Below are positions 1 to 11,041 of a DNA stretch of 56,317 bases, piece by piece. This DNA is from Symsagittifera roscoffensis. Taxonomy: Eukaryota > Xenacoelomorpha > Acoela > Convolutidae. The stretch covers positions 1 through 56,317 of the forward strand of contig NW_026971385.1 in assembly GCF_963678635.1 (NCBI RefSeq), read 5' to 3'. Within the stretch, counting starts at the first letter, position 1. Each line of letters opens with the position of its first letter. Made by a program: the position numbers and the translations under genes. The notes under the pieces were generated by a model. The model saw only the letters and a program-made list of their open reading frames with translations. It made no database searches and was not told the origin of the DNA.

Positions 1-1190
1 CAGTCTTTGTTCCTCTTTTTGTTTTCATCGTTAAGAACTTCTAAAACATCGGAATTCTTCCAATTTTCTTTAATTTTGCATCTTGTTTTTCGGCTGTTTG
101 TCATTGTTTCATCAACTCCTCCTGCGACTTTGACTCTGCGCTTTCAGTTTATGTGTCTTGTAACACATCAGTGGCTATTTTGACGCTGTTGGCGGCAGTC
201 CTCCAACACTTCTGCTCTTCTACTTTTTGTCTGCAACATGGTAGAGGATCAACGTTAGTTTCTCTGTTTCGGCAGAAGCTAATGTGGAGGCACAACGTCA
301 CGTTTCTCTCCAGGTTTTCCTACAGCAATTCTTCTCTTTCACTTCCTTCACATTCAGTTCCTCAACGTTTTCGTTACTGCGGTAGTAACTGCGTTCCGAT
401 GCGTTACAGAACCTCGCTTGAAAGCTCCTGCTCCAATGTCCAGCTGATACGCACTGTACACTCTGTACGCCGTGATTTGACATATGCTTTTTGGCATATT
501 CATACAACCATGCAGTCAGGTTGCCTCTAAACTAGGGCATCAGTTGTCGTTCCGCCCATTTTTTTTTACTTCCGTCGATATTTTCAAGATATTGGATGTT
601 GTCTCGAAAAGATCTATGTCATTCAGACAATCCAACTCTTGCAATTGCTCTTTCTTAGGCGTTTCCTGTCGATTGTGTTCCCTTACATGAGCTTCCAGCC
701 ATCTTATCGCCATCATAAATCCCACTATCACTATCGTTACAGGCTGTGATGAGTCTGGTAAACCCATGGAGAGTAGCCCTCCAGAGTCCCAGATCAACAC
801 CAGACGGCTGCGCCAGGGATACCACCAAATTTGTAGCAGACAATGGCAAGGGAACTCATCATGCGTCAACATGATGCTCCTCCAATTACGCTTTCCCGAC
901 GCTTCTAGTAGTGGTTTCACTTCCATTATCAATCGATGGACCTCAACGCTCTCATCTACTGCATTGTTATCCATTGATGTTGATCCTTTCTGCCTCTGTC
1001 TTTCAAAATCACTGAAGTTTCCACTGACGTATCTATGAATTTTTTTCACAGTATCGGTTCTAATTCATCTTTGGTTCATTCTGGAACTGCCGAGAACATC
1101 TTGCATAATTACTCGTAACATTACTTTGACATCCGTGCTAGTCTCACACATTTCGGTGCTGAGAAGGCTTGATCCACGATCGTCCTTCAG
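1..1190 (-). pseudogene. Truncated copy of the giant element's 3' protein and 3' UTR
   Basis: Read on the minus strand, this stretch matches the giant element from about 26475 to 27660: the C-terminal third of the 756-residue protein encoded at 25295-27565, then its 3' untranslated sequence. A segment at 540-1049 keeps shared blocks such as VSGNFSDFE, HDEFPCHCLL and LPDSSQPVTIVIV. The reading frame is broken several times. The copy runs off the left edge of the window and ends abruptly near 1190, where sequence unrelated to the family begins, so it is truncated at its 5' side. It is a separate, older insertion in the opposite orientation to the element at 6115-29305. Confidence 0.85.
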
Positions 1191-1611
1191 ACAACTTAAA
1201 CTTCGGCACGAACTTAAAACAATTCCAGTAAAAGCTGACAACACTGTCTTTGGGAAAAAATTTACTAGTACGAAGATGAACAAAAACACTGATTTCTTAG
1301 AATCTCATACTTCTGAAACAGAAATACCCCGTCTCCTATTAAGTTTAATTTTAATTGCATTTCACATTTCACGTTCTTTACACACAAAAAGAAATGCAGG
1401 TTCAAAAAAAAAATTCAAATTTCAGTTTAATTTTTTCAATTTTTCCAATTGCACCAATTTCAATAATCGTATTAAGCAAAGTTTGCATAACATATCAACT
1501 AAATAAATTTAAAAACAGTTAAGGGAAAAACAAGATTCTAAAGGACAATTTTTAAACTTCAACAAAAGAACTTAATTTGACACTATGTCACCCTCTTCCG
1601 AAGCAATTTCC
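1191..1611. other. AT-rich spacer, nothing recognised
   Basis: Very AT-rich sequence with homopolymer A and T runs between two retrotransposon remnants. An open frame of 126 codons crosses the join with the left fragment, but its composition is low-complexity (Lys, Asn, Phe) and I do not accept it as a gene. Confidence 0.5.
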
Positions 1612-2455
1612 TCTATAATGTTTATATTTGATGCATTTACCCATTATGAAGCACTCAATCCTGTACCTCATTGTAATCCCTAAAAAAATACCTTACGAAC
1701 ACTGGATAGAAAAAATTGGACTACCAGAAATCCTTGTCACAGACAATGGAAGAGAATTTATAATTAATTAAATCATATTTTTAGGTCACCTCTATAAATA
1801 AAACTTATACCTAGAACACCCCATGGCCTCTGGACAAATTAACTCATTGAAGGCATGAACCATTCATTGCAGGATTACCTCCGATGCATTATAAGTATAG
1901 ATGATAAAAATTACACCGAATGGTCAACAGAAGTAAAATTATTCCAATTACTATATAACTCACATACCACAAAAGCTCCTAGACTATCACCTGCTGAAAT
2001 GGTTCTCGACTAAAAACCGCGAAAATGCATAGTTTTTACAGCAAACTCCTCAAAAATGCACAAGGCTACTGTAAACCCAATAAAGATTTAATTTTTTACA
2101 ATCTACCACTTCACACTCATGACAAAGATCATTTTCAGCATCCACGAAACTTAAATTTAGCTTCTGGAAATCATACAGATTGATTATTAAATCGACTTTT
2201 GATAACTGAAATATAGCAAAACTTGCAAGGACATTATTACAAAGACAAAACATTCAGTCTCAAAGGAACTCACTTTTTACATCAGCCTCAAACCTAAAAA
2301 TAGGACTTTCAAAAAAACTACAACCTGTCCAAAAATACCATTTAAAATAATCGAAAAATTTACAGATCTTACATTTAAACTCATCGATCACAATGAAAAA
2401 GAATTAATACAACATAGAAACAACCTATTACCATAACATGCTTTCCGACAAGCCC
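1612..2455 (+). pseudogene. Ty3/gypsy integrase remnant (different, AT-rich lineage)
   Basis: Conceptual translation with frame changes gives the order of a retroviral-type integrase core. A first-Asp block reads FDAFTHYEAL (about 1628-1660), the second-Asp block reads ILVTDNGREFI (about 1729-1762), the glutamate region is degraded, and SPAEMV (about 1988-2008) follows. A GPY/F-like end containing PFKIIEKFTDLTFKLID is near 2338-2390. Stops and frameshifts are frequent. Base composition is much more AT-rich than the pol of the 6115-29305 element, and the residues differ, so this is an unrelated, older Ty3-type insertion. No LTRs were found for it. Confidence 0.7.
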
Positions 2456-5400
2456 CAAAAAACAAAAGAGTCAGAAACAAAGATTTAATCGTAAGCTACT
2501 AGAACAACCTCTTCTACCCAAAAACAACGAACAATCGCAACAACATCAAACGTCTCGTCTTAGAAATCAATCAAGAAACGATTATAAAACCTTTCTTCCA
2601 CAACCTAAAATTAGAATTTCAAAAACCCCCATGATTATTTAAACGACATAAAAACTTTTCTGTAAACCCCAAAGTAATTTTTAATTACAATCATTCAATT
2701 TTTCGTGAAAAACACTTCCAAATCAACATATCAAATTGGTATGTTATCATCAAATTTCTCTTTAAACTTTATCAGTATTAATAGCCGACATATCTCCAGG
2801 TTAATGTCAACCTCGTCTATCAATCCGCACAAAAATCAATAATATTGTCTCAACTATACCCTGTAATTCACCAAGAAAAAAATGAATTAGCCTAAAAGAA
2901 CTCGACAAAATCACTTTGCCTAAAGCAGCTCTACCTCCGAATATCCCCTTTTTATCATACGAAAAAAAAACTAAACTTAGAAAGTTAGCACCTAAATACC
3001 CAAGCTTCTTTTCACCTAAAACTCTTCATATCTAACCCACTAGTCAAAATTCATCAAATATTTTGACCACACCTGGCTTCAATTCCAAAAAAAAGAAAAA
3101 GAAACTTCGACAAAGCAAATAATTTTTCGGTTGCTTCTTTGAATTCAGTTCAACAAATAAAACCAATAACTTCATCTTTTCTCTCACCTAGATTTTTTAG
3201 AAATAACAATCTTCTTTTTTCTATTTGTTTTTTGCAGCCTTCATTCTCTTCTAATCCCTAATACGAATCTACCTTTGTCTCTTTAAAACCAATGACAACC
3301 TAATCAGGTGCGAAACTTATTGTCTCATGAATGATACAAAGTATACTAAGTAAAAAAGATAGTTCGCTATTTTAAAAAATCCTAATTGCATAGAAAAAAC
3401 AATAAATACTTCTCCAGTATCAAAAATTTTACCAATGGGTTTAGCAGAAGAATGTAATAAAGAACATAGAGTTGAAGAAATGAGAACAAAAACCTCACAT
3501 TTCAAAATTGCCAACCCACACCCTATCAGAGAATCCTCACCAAACACTACATCCCAAAACCCCTTACCACACCAACATCTAGCCAAACTAGCCAACCGAA
3601 ATCATCAACCTGTATATCGTTTGTAGAAAAAACTTATACACTTAAAAAAGACACACATCACTATCCGAGCCCTTTTTACTAGTTGATCTTCAAGCACCTC
3701 TAAGTAAACCAGAATACTAGCCAACATATAACAACTACCCTTCTTTTCAACAAGATCTTGACATAACCAGACATCCCAGCCAAATTTGAAATTTAACACC
3801 ATTGAAAATTAGCCACACCAAGAGTTCACTTTCACTCTAATCAAACAATACAAAGCACCCCTCCATCCCTTTAAACGATTTCCCAAGAGAACACCCCACA
3901 TATTTCATCAGACTACTTAGAATCATCACCAGTTTCTGCAAAAGTTGGTGGAAATCCCTTTGATTTCCCTAGTTTATCTCTTTATCGGATGACACAGAGA
4001 TTTTCACTAGCTAAATCAAACTTTTTAAACTATCCCGTTGACACTACATCGGGTACATCCTCATCCTTGACAAAAACTCTCTCACTTCCGTTAAGACCTT
4101 CAGTAACAGGTTAAACACCATAAACAAAATTTTGCACCAACTTCCCAAATAAACTAAACGGTATATATCGTGAACTTCAAGGTACAAGTACATATTTACG
4201 ATTAGATTGAAAGACATTGGTCCCCTTTAACCCCTCAAAATTTTGGCCAACACCACGATACTAATCGACTACATAAGTGGACACTCAACAGACTACAATT
4301 TAGACACGATTTTCGCAACGACATAAATGAACATAACATCCAAGTCCTTATCGAACATAACTTAACTCTTATTTTCGAAAAAACAGTAAAAGTGTATAAC
4401 ATAGTACATCATCCATTACCACTTTCCCAATAAATATAATAACTCAATCTTTGCCAAATCCATTTACTACAACAGAACGTATCTACAAAATCGATAGATA
4501 TACAAAAAGACAATAAAGTATAATCAATTCTATAATCCTTTCTCAAGATTATCATACACATTTATCTAGTAATAGTCTTTCTAGGCAAAACACTTTCGCC
4601 TCTTAAGTTTAAAGAGCCCATACTTCATCAAATCCCTTACCCACGATCTGGACCACAAGACCTTCTTGTTATACATTTTGGTTAAGAAGAAAACCAACCA
4701 AAAACACAAGACAATCAAGCAGTTATTCAAGTAACACAATGCGAACCTGAACCACAAGATATCGAATCAACGACTACTTCAGCTACACTTTATTCAAAAG
4801 CACGAGCTACAATTCTAACAGGATATACGTTTACAGCAAATTTCTCAGAAGAGAAAGTACTTCAGTCACAAGTTTCAAACAGCACTAGAAACAGGTTCAA
4901 CCATGAATCCTTCTCCTAAAGTAAGGTCGAAAGACTGTAACATCTTAACCCTGAAGGTTGCAAAAAACAAGCGATTGGAACTAGTCACAAAGAAAGGCAC
5001 AATCTGCAAAATAGTAAAACTCCAAGTCTTCTCAGACTCTGCACACCAAGCACAACTTGTACGACACCAGGTTCAAATTAAACTAGATGATAAATTCCCG
5101 TACAACGGTGCACACGGACATTTATCCTATGATTAATCTGATAAAAACTGGATACCACACATCGGAAATAAGAACCCATCAAATTGTAAGCCGACACCAA
5201 GAAGAAAGGCTACCAAGAAATAAAGTTTTTTGATCGGAAATTTCAACTAGAAAAAAAAACTCACACGAGATTTAAAAGATGACATCATATTGCATCAAGA
5301 ATCACGCTTACCTTATAAAAATTATCAAAGATTTTGCGACGCACACACGTAACCATAGTATGACAGTCGCCATCCTAATTCACACATGAGGTTTAAAAAA

Positions 5401-6114
5401 AATTGGCCCTTTAACCATTGGCTCAAGAGTCAGGGACACTATCTCTTGTGTTTTTCTACCTCGAACGGTTGGAGCCAATTCGGTTCACTTGCGACATGAG
5501 ACTAAAACCCTCGTTACAGCTTAAAGGCCACTATCAAAATACCCCCCCCCCCCCCCCACTATAGAAAGTAAGAACGTCCCCATACTTAGGTCTCAAAATA
5601 CCCAAAATACTCGAACGCCGTTAAAAACAGGGTCGGAACATTCCGTTTTGTTTGCTTTTTATTAGGCAGTGGAACTTTGATCCATTTCAGATGGATCAAC
5701 CTAAAACTCTCCTTAGATCAACATAACAATCATAAGACACACTCAAGAAAACTAAATTGGGTACTCACATACCAGCACGCACGAGAATTGGAGTAACTAA
5801 ATTAATCAGCAATTCTAGCATTAAAGGGAATTAAGTTTTAACTCAAGAACTTTGTAATTAATGAATACTAGCAAAGAAAATGAGTTTTAACTTGAGAATT
5901 GAGTTTTTGGGGCTAGACCATTGGGAGAATTCGGTTGTCCACCTTTCCACTGAAAGTTCACTCTGGTCCACTTCTAATTGATATATCCTTCTTTCGCAAT
6001 CTTTCTGTCTCCTATTTCAAAATAAAACAGCTCTACTCTAGTGTGGTTTTATGTCTGGAAATTTTGAATAGCAATTTACCACTGCTTTTTCTGACCACTT
6101 TCCCGCGATTTTAG
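2456..6114. other. AT-rich degenerate flank; C16 tract
   Basis: About 3.6 kb with no convincing gene. The first part may be further decayed retrotransposon following the integrase remnant. An open stretch at 4903-5136 (77 codons) is the least AT-rich piece but matches nothing I recognise. A run of 16 C residues lies at 5542-5557. The last few hundred bases before 6115 may be the far side of the older LTR into which the giant element inserted (see 29306-29467), but I could not find its outer end. Confidence 0.4.
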
Positions 6115-7035
6115 TGTGACATTCGACCAGAATGGCCAAAATGCAATCTCTGCAGAATTCGAATTTTTAGCAGCGAGCCTTCCGGATTGGTGATTATTGA
6201 GAATTAAGAACGTTATTTGAACGATTGAACAAAACGTGAAGGTTAAAGGATTCGGAAATTGCTGATTTTTAAATTTTCGAAGTGATTACGTAACATTTCT
6301 GAGAAACGTCAGAAACGGCCATTTTGGAAGAAAAGCTAGAAAACAACAGAACAACATTAGTTGCGCGGACGATAAGTACAAAAATTGTGAGAAAAAACAA
6401 TAGCAGATTGCAGGAATAGCAGTGAACACTCCGAATTTCAACTATTGTGTCGCTACAATAGTTGCAAGGCTGTTGCAGACAACGGTGAAGGGTGGAGGAC
6501 AGCCTTCCGGATTAAGAAGAAGTCAAGATTAGCGAGCTTGATTCAGTGGATTCAAGAATCCGGAAGGGTTTCGGAACTGAAGCTTTTATCCTTTTATATA
6601 AACTTTTAGCTTCTTGTCATGTCCTGAATTGAATTTAATTAACAACTAGATTCATTTTGATAAGGATGAGAAGCTAGGAGTTGGGGGAAAGGGTTGATCC
6701 ATCTTCGATGGAGATGATGATTTTTATCTACTGAACAAAAACAATAATAATTCAATAAGTAGTAGCCCTGTTTTTAGGAGTGACCTCGTGGTCTGGAGAT
6801 ACTGAGACCCAGCCATGAGCTCACTATTTCTGCATGTAATCTAGTTAATTTGAGTGTTTTGACCGAAGCCGAAAGCAGTCACGTTTTTGTCGACCCGATG
6901 TTGGAAAAGACCACCGAAAGTACTGGCTTGTTAGAGACGGTGAAAAGCATGCAAAGCTCTGTTTAGACGTTAGCCAGTCGTCTTAAGACTTAGTTTTGTC
7001 TTCCGTCGATATGTATCTTCCGGGCGAATGTTACA
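6115..7035 (+). repeat. 5' LTR of the giant element
   Basis: Begins TGTGACATTCG and ends CGAATGTTACA, which are imperfect inverted repeats of each other (10 of 11), with the usual TG...CA ends. The copy at 28385-29305 has the same length. The bases outside (G at 6114, A at 28384) differ, which fixes the start. It contains three copies of the CCGGA-type motif that is common in the leader (6179-6189 and 6503-6513 inverted, 6557-6570 direct). Confidence 0.95.
6595..6601 (+). promoter_or_regulatory. Candidate TATA box in 5' LTR
   Basis: TATATAA in the context TTTTATATAAACTTTT about 480 bases into the LTR, just after a CCGGAAGGG motif at 6557-6570. The position is reasonable for a U3 promoter. 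The matching site in the 3' LTR has changed to TTTTAAATAAAATT. Confidence 0.45.
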
Positions 7036-7047
7036 TAGATGTTTTTA

Positions 7048-7062
7048 TGGCGCTCCTGGGTG
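7048..7062 (+). other. Tentative primer binding site
   Basis: TGGCGCTCCTGGGTG starts with the TGG expected opposite a tRNA 3' CCA and lies 12 bases after the 5' LTR. From memory it resembles the complement of an animal tRNA-Asn 3' end with two mismatches. The 12-base gap is larger than usual and no host tRNA set is available, so the assignment is weak. Confidence 0.35.
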
Positions 7063-9023
7063 TTATTCTTTTTTAACATCATGACCGGCAGAACCGTTAA
7101 CGAGCACTCCGCGCCGAGCGGATGCTCACATTAACGCCCTTAATAGGCCTAAACCGCCGGGGCGGAAAGGTAGTTCGGAACGTGGAAGCCTTCCGGATTA
7201 CCGTGAATAGCTTTTTAACTTAGTTAAGACCGAAAATTCACGAACCAGGAAGGGTGGGGGGATTGGCCATTTCCTCGTTCCCTGAGAGGTTTGTGACCAA
7301 AAACACTTAAAGATATATATAAAACCAAACAAAAAGTAGTATAGTACCCAAGAAAAACAAAAAACATAAAAAACAACCGAAAAAACCAAAAACAGTAAAA
7401 AAAAAAAGTAAAAAATCAGTAGAAATCAATCCCCCAGACAAGATGTGATCCGACCCCCCCGTTTGTTGTTGATAGATATATTGTTGTTACAGGCATTTAT
7501 ATCAGTCAGGATTGTTACGATCAGTTTTGTAGCCCGTTTGTGAGGCTTGTACTGTAGGGTTATTTGAGCATTTAAGCACGTTAATGATAAATTGCGCTCA
7601 ATCCGGAAGAGTCAGCTGATTTCCGCTCAATTCGGAGGGGTCTTGGGAGAAGACTGATCCGGCAAGCAGTACAAGGAGCAACAAGAAGGGGCTCAATGAC
7701 AACAACAATCGACTGTTGGGTATCGTTAACAAGTTTTGTATCCCTTTTGGTACAAAAATTAAGATAGTAATCTGTGGGGGGCTCGACAGTGCTGCACTGT
7801 AGTGACCCTTCACCGAACTGCGAATATCCGAGTTAAGCACCTTAATTCTGATATTAAACAAATCCGGAGGGGTATAGTATTACTAATATTATTACTTATA
7901 TAACCTATATTAATAGTCTTATATCGTTTTTCAGTGAAAAACAACGAAAATAGACCGGTTTTTAGGGTCAAAATAGCGATATTTTGACCCCCCCACAAGT
8001 CGCGATTTTTGAGATATCGATATTTTTGAAACGGAAAAAAGCGCTAAAGTAGTGTGTTACATCGTAAATGCACTACCATAATAGATAGAACCGGTTAAGT
8101 TTAGTTCGAGAGTGGTTGGAACTATTTTGGTACCGAAAACCGAAATTTCGTGATTTTTGAAAAAACGAAACACTATAAATTCAGAAAATTTTTTGAAAAT
8201 TTTGAGTTACAACAGTAAAAATAGTTGTTCGGACAACGTCCACTAGTGAATCTACAAGTTTTAAAACCCGCTACCCAAAAGCCTTCCGGGTTGCAGAGAA
8301 ATCGAACTTAACGTGTTTGATTTGGTGATCCGGAGGGGTACAGGTAGCATAGTTTTTCGCAAATTTTTTCAACAAAAGCGTTTTAGATCGGGTCTTTTGC
8401 ATTGAACTAGAAGAGTATAGGCCTTTTGAGCTCGGATCAATAATTTTTAGGTCGAAAGGACCAGATTTGCGGAAAAAGTTAGGCGGAACCTATAAGAGAG
8501 AAAATTTTCGAGTTTAGAAAAAAGACGTTTTGGTTAATAACTTTGGAACTACTGGGCATATCGAGTTGATCTTGGTACCAATAGATCAGAAATTAGCTGA
8601 GCTTACTGATAGGGACAAAAAAATTTTCGGGAAAGTAAGCGTGAAAATTTTTTGAGATAGTTTTTAGCAAATTCCTCAATTTGGAAGGGTACACCCTTCA
8701 CGTTTTATAAATTTTTTTTAGAAAAGCCCTTATACCCCTACCAAAAGGTAATAGCGGTTGAATAAAGTAACTTTAGGCTGTTCTAGACGAAAAGTGAAGG
8801 CTAAAGGCACAGCAAAACCTTAATCGAGCCGAAGTTAGGCAAGCGACAAGACCCTTCACCGTTAGTGTGAATTGTAAAATAAGAGGCTTAACTTCAATCC
8901 GGAAGGGTCTAGGAAAGTAGTACATACCCTTCCTAGTTAATTGAAAAAGCAAAATTGCATCGGAGAACGTATCCGGAGGGGTATAGGTTGAAAGAAGGAA
9001 ATCTCCGAAAAGCTACTTTTACG

Positions 9024-9227
9024 AAACCGGAGGGCTCCCAATCCGGAGGGGTCAAAATTTTTCCAAGTTAGGAGGGGTCCGAATCCGGAGGGGTCTTATA
9101 GTTGCTAATTCAAAGGGGTCCAAATCCAGAGGGGTCTTGAGTTAACTAACTCGGAGGGGTCCCAATCTGGAAGGGTCTAGATTTTGTTAGTCCGGAAGGG
9201 TCCTATTTGTGCCAATCCGGAGGGATA
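9024..9227 (+). repeat. Dense CCGGAGGGG motif array, ~41-bp period
   Basis: Ten or more copies of a 13-14-bp motif close to AATCCGGAGGGGTC begin near 9024, 9040, 9067, 9082, 9108, 9123, 9148, 9164, 9189 and 9214. One series (9040, 9082, 9123, 9164) and the interleaved series (9067, 9108, 9148, 9189) each repeat every 40-42 bp, so the unit is about 41 bp with two motif copies 15-16 bp apart. The intervening bases are poorly conserved, which points to the motif itself rather than simple tandem duplication. Confidence 0.8.
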
Positions 9228-9967
9228 TTATTTTATTAAAGGACTTAGGTAGGCGAAAGAAAGACTAAAGTGAGACGTATTAGGTTATTAGCACACAGGC
9301 TAAGAATCAGTGACTGCACTGGTAACTTAACTTTCAATAAGAACCAGACCAAAACAAAACAGGTCCGAACTCGGATATTCGCGACACGAAGTCTATATTA
9401 AAAAGAGCGTGATTCATTGGTGTGGATTGTAACATAATACGTTTTTGTGAAAAGTGACTGCCCTGAGGATTTAGGTCTAGCTCGGGCAGTCCGAAGGCAG
9501 ATAGGTAACACAGTACTCGGTGGGTGCAATAGACGCCCACTTGAGAAAATTACTGCCTTCAAAGTTTTGTCTGTTTGGTGCAGCACCGAGCGGGGAAAGC
9601 TTTTTCTTTAAAAGACAAGTTCGACTATTGTACTGCGACCGACTAAAAGTACATTACACATACGTTTTTTTTTCATAGAGGCATTAATATTCTGCCATTA
9701 TATATTTTTTTGTTTTTGATTTTAAATCAACGTAAACTGTGCTTGATTGGGTAGTGAGTACACTATCTTTTAAATTGACTGATAACATCGGTTAGTGTGA
9801 ATAAATTTTATACAAACTGTACTCTGATAACATACAGGGGTTCGTGGTCACTATTTAATAGAATCTTGTGAAAATTATTGTGTTGTGTCATTGTTATTGT
9901 TAATAAAACTATAAGGTCACTAGCAATCGAGTTAAGTGTATAGGCATTGAGAAGTGACAAATAGAGA

Positions 9968-10921
9968 ATGAGTCTAGACAAGTCAAGGATACCAAAAATA
10001 GGTAATAGCTCTAGGAAATTCATACCTGAGGAGCAAAGAAAAAAGATGACCGATCCTTTTGTGGATTGGATCAAACAGACCCGGACCGACAAAGGGGTGA
10101 CGGTTTCAGGCAGATTGGTTGAAACGAGAAGTCAGAAGACCTCAGAAGAGCGTAAAGAACTGTTAGAAGTGGAGGTCAACACATACCATGCCATGACCGA
10201 CAACCAGGAAGTACATGCACTGGAAGGGAGAGGCAGAAGGCTGGCGAGTGAATCTACTCCGGTAGAACAAGGCCATGATTTTGCCACTTCCACCGGGATA
10301 TTGGATCGAGAAGAGATGTCGGAACTGTCCGACATCTCAACTGAAATAGCGGCAACGAGAAGATCTCCGACAGACAACACTATGATGGCAGGCGGAACTG
10401 GGAAACAAACAACGTCATCATCATTCTCAGGAAGAATGAAGAACACCTTCGGAAACATCTTTCCATTCAGCATGGAAGGAGGAGCAGGAAACGACGGTGA
10501 ATCCCAGGAGGAAGAGGATGAAGAGGAGCAAGGGGACTTTGGATCTCAAGTCAGCCTCAATAGTTCGATCCAGGAGGATGAGGCATACGTCGGAAGAGAG
10601 ACTGGAACCATGGACAAATTTGGTGTAGTGACAACGATAAGCAAAGAGGCAAACACACCGGGCCAGTCAAAAGACTTCGCGATTATGACGAGTTCAGAGC
10701 CACAAACTGGAGAGAGTAGAACCAGAGGGCTAGGCAACGCGTTAGCGGATCCTGAAATAGATAATGGGAAGACGTCGAGACAGAGAGTCAAGGCCCGGAT
10801 CTCGACCAGCACGAAGCTACCTGGGACCGACAGGGTTACACCGCCACTAGTGACGCCACTCGTGGATAACGGGGCAGCACCAGAAGAAGCCTTAAACCAC
10901 ATAGTGGACAGTTTAGGATAA
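9968..10921 (+). pseudogene. Gag N-terminal region, closed by in-frame TAA
   Basis: Reads 317 codons from ATG, just after the non-coding leader, to a TAA at 10919. The product is hydrophilic and low in complexity, with an acidic stretch near residues 178-190 and many Ser, Thr and Gly. No catalytic motif is visible. The same frame continues after the TAA with 30 codons of heptad-rich, probably coiled-coil sequence to a TGA near 11012, and then into the capsid-like ORF at 11042. I infer that the two were once one Gag protein and that both stops are lesions in this copy. Position and composition, not sequence similarity, support the Gag call. Confidence 0.6.
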
Positions 10922-11041
10922 CGAAATGAACAGATGTCAATAAGAATGAGTGAACTAGAAAGGGCAGTTCACATTGAAAGAGAAAGTCTGCGGGAAGAAA
11001 TAAACCGCAATTGACAAAAAATTGGCAGGAGCGAAAAACGC

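Larger units (their letters stand above)
7036..9967 (+). other. Long non-coding leader of the giant element
   Basis: No credible coding sequence in 2.9 kb between the 5' LTR and the first gag codon. Its outstanding property is a family of short related motifs, AATCCGGAGGGGTC and variants, scattered from 7189 and packed densely at 9024-9227. Long leaders in retrotransposons can hold packaging signals, IRES activity or insulator-type protein sites (the gypsy leader of Drosophila has an array of Su(Hw) sites). Which applies here is unknown. Confidence 0.7.

Noticed and set aside
153-1506. Plus-strand open frames at the left edge
   Set aside because: They are antisense shadows of the minus-strand family copy at 1-1190, or low-complexity AT-rich sequence.
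5542-5557. C16 tract as a functional signal
   Set aside because: It is a single homopolymer in decayed flank with no associated structure; likely slippage.
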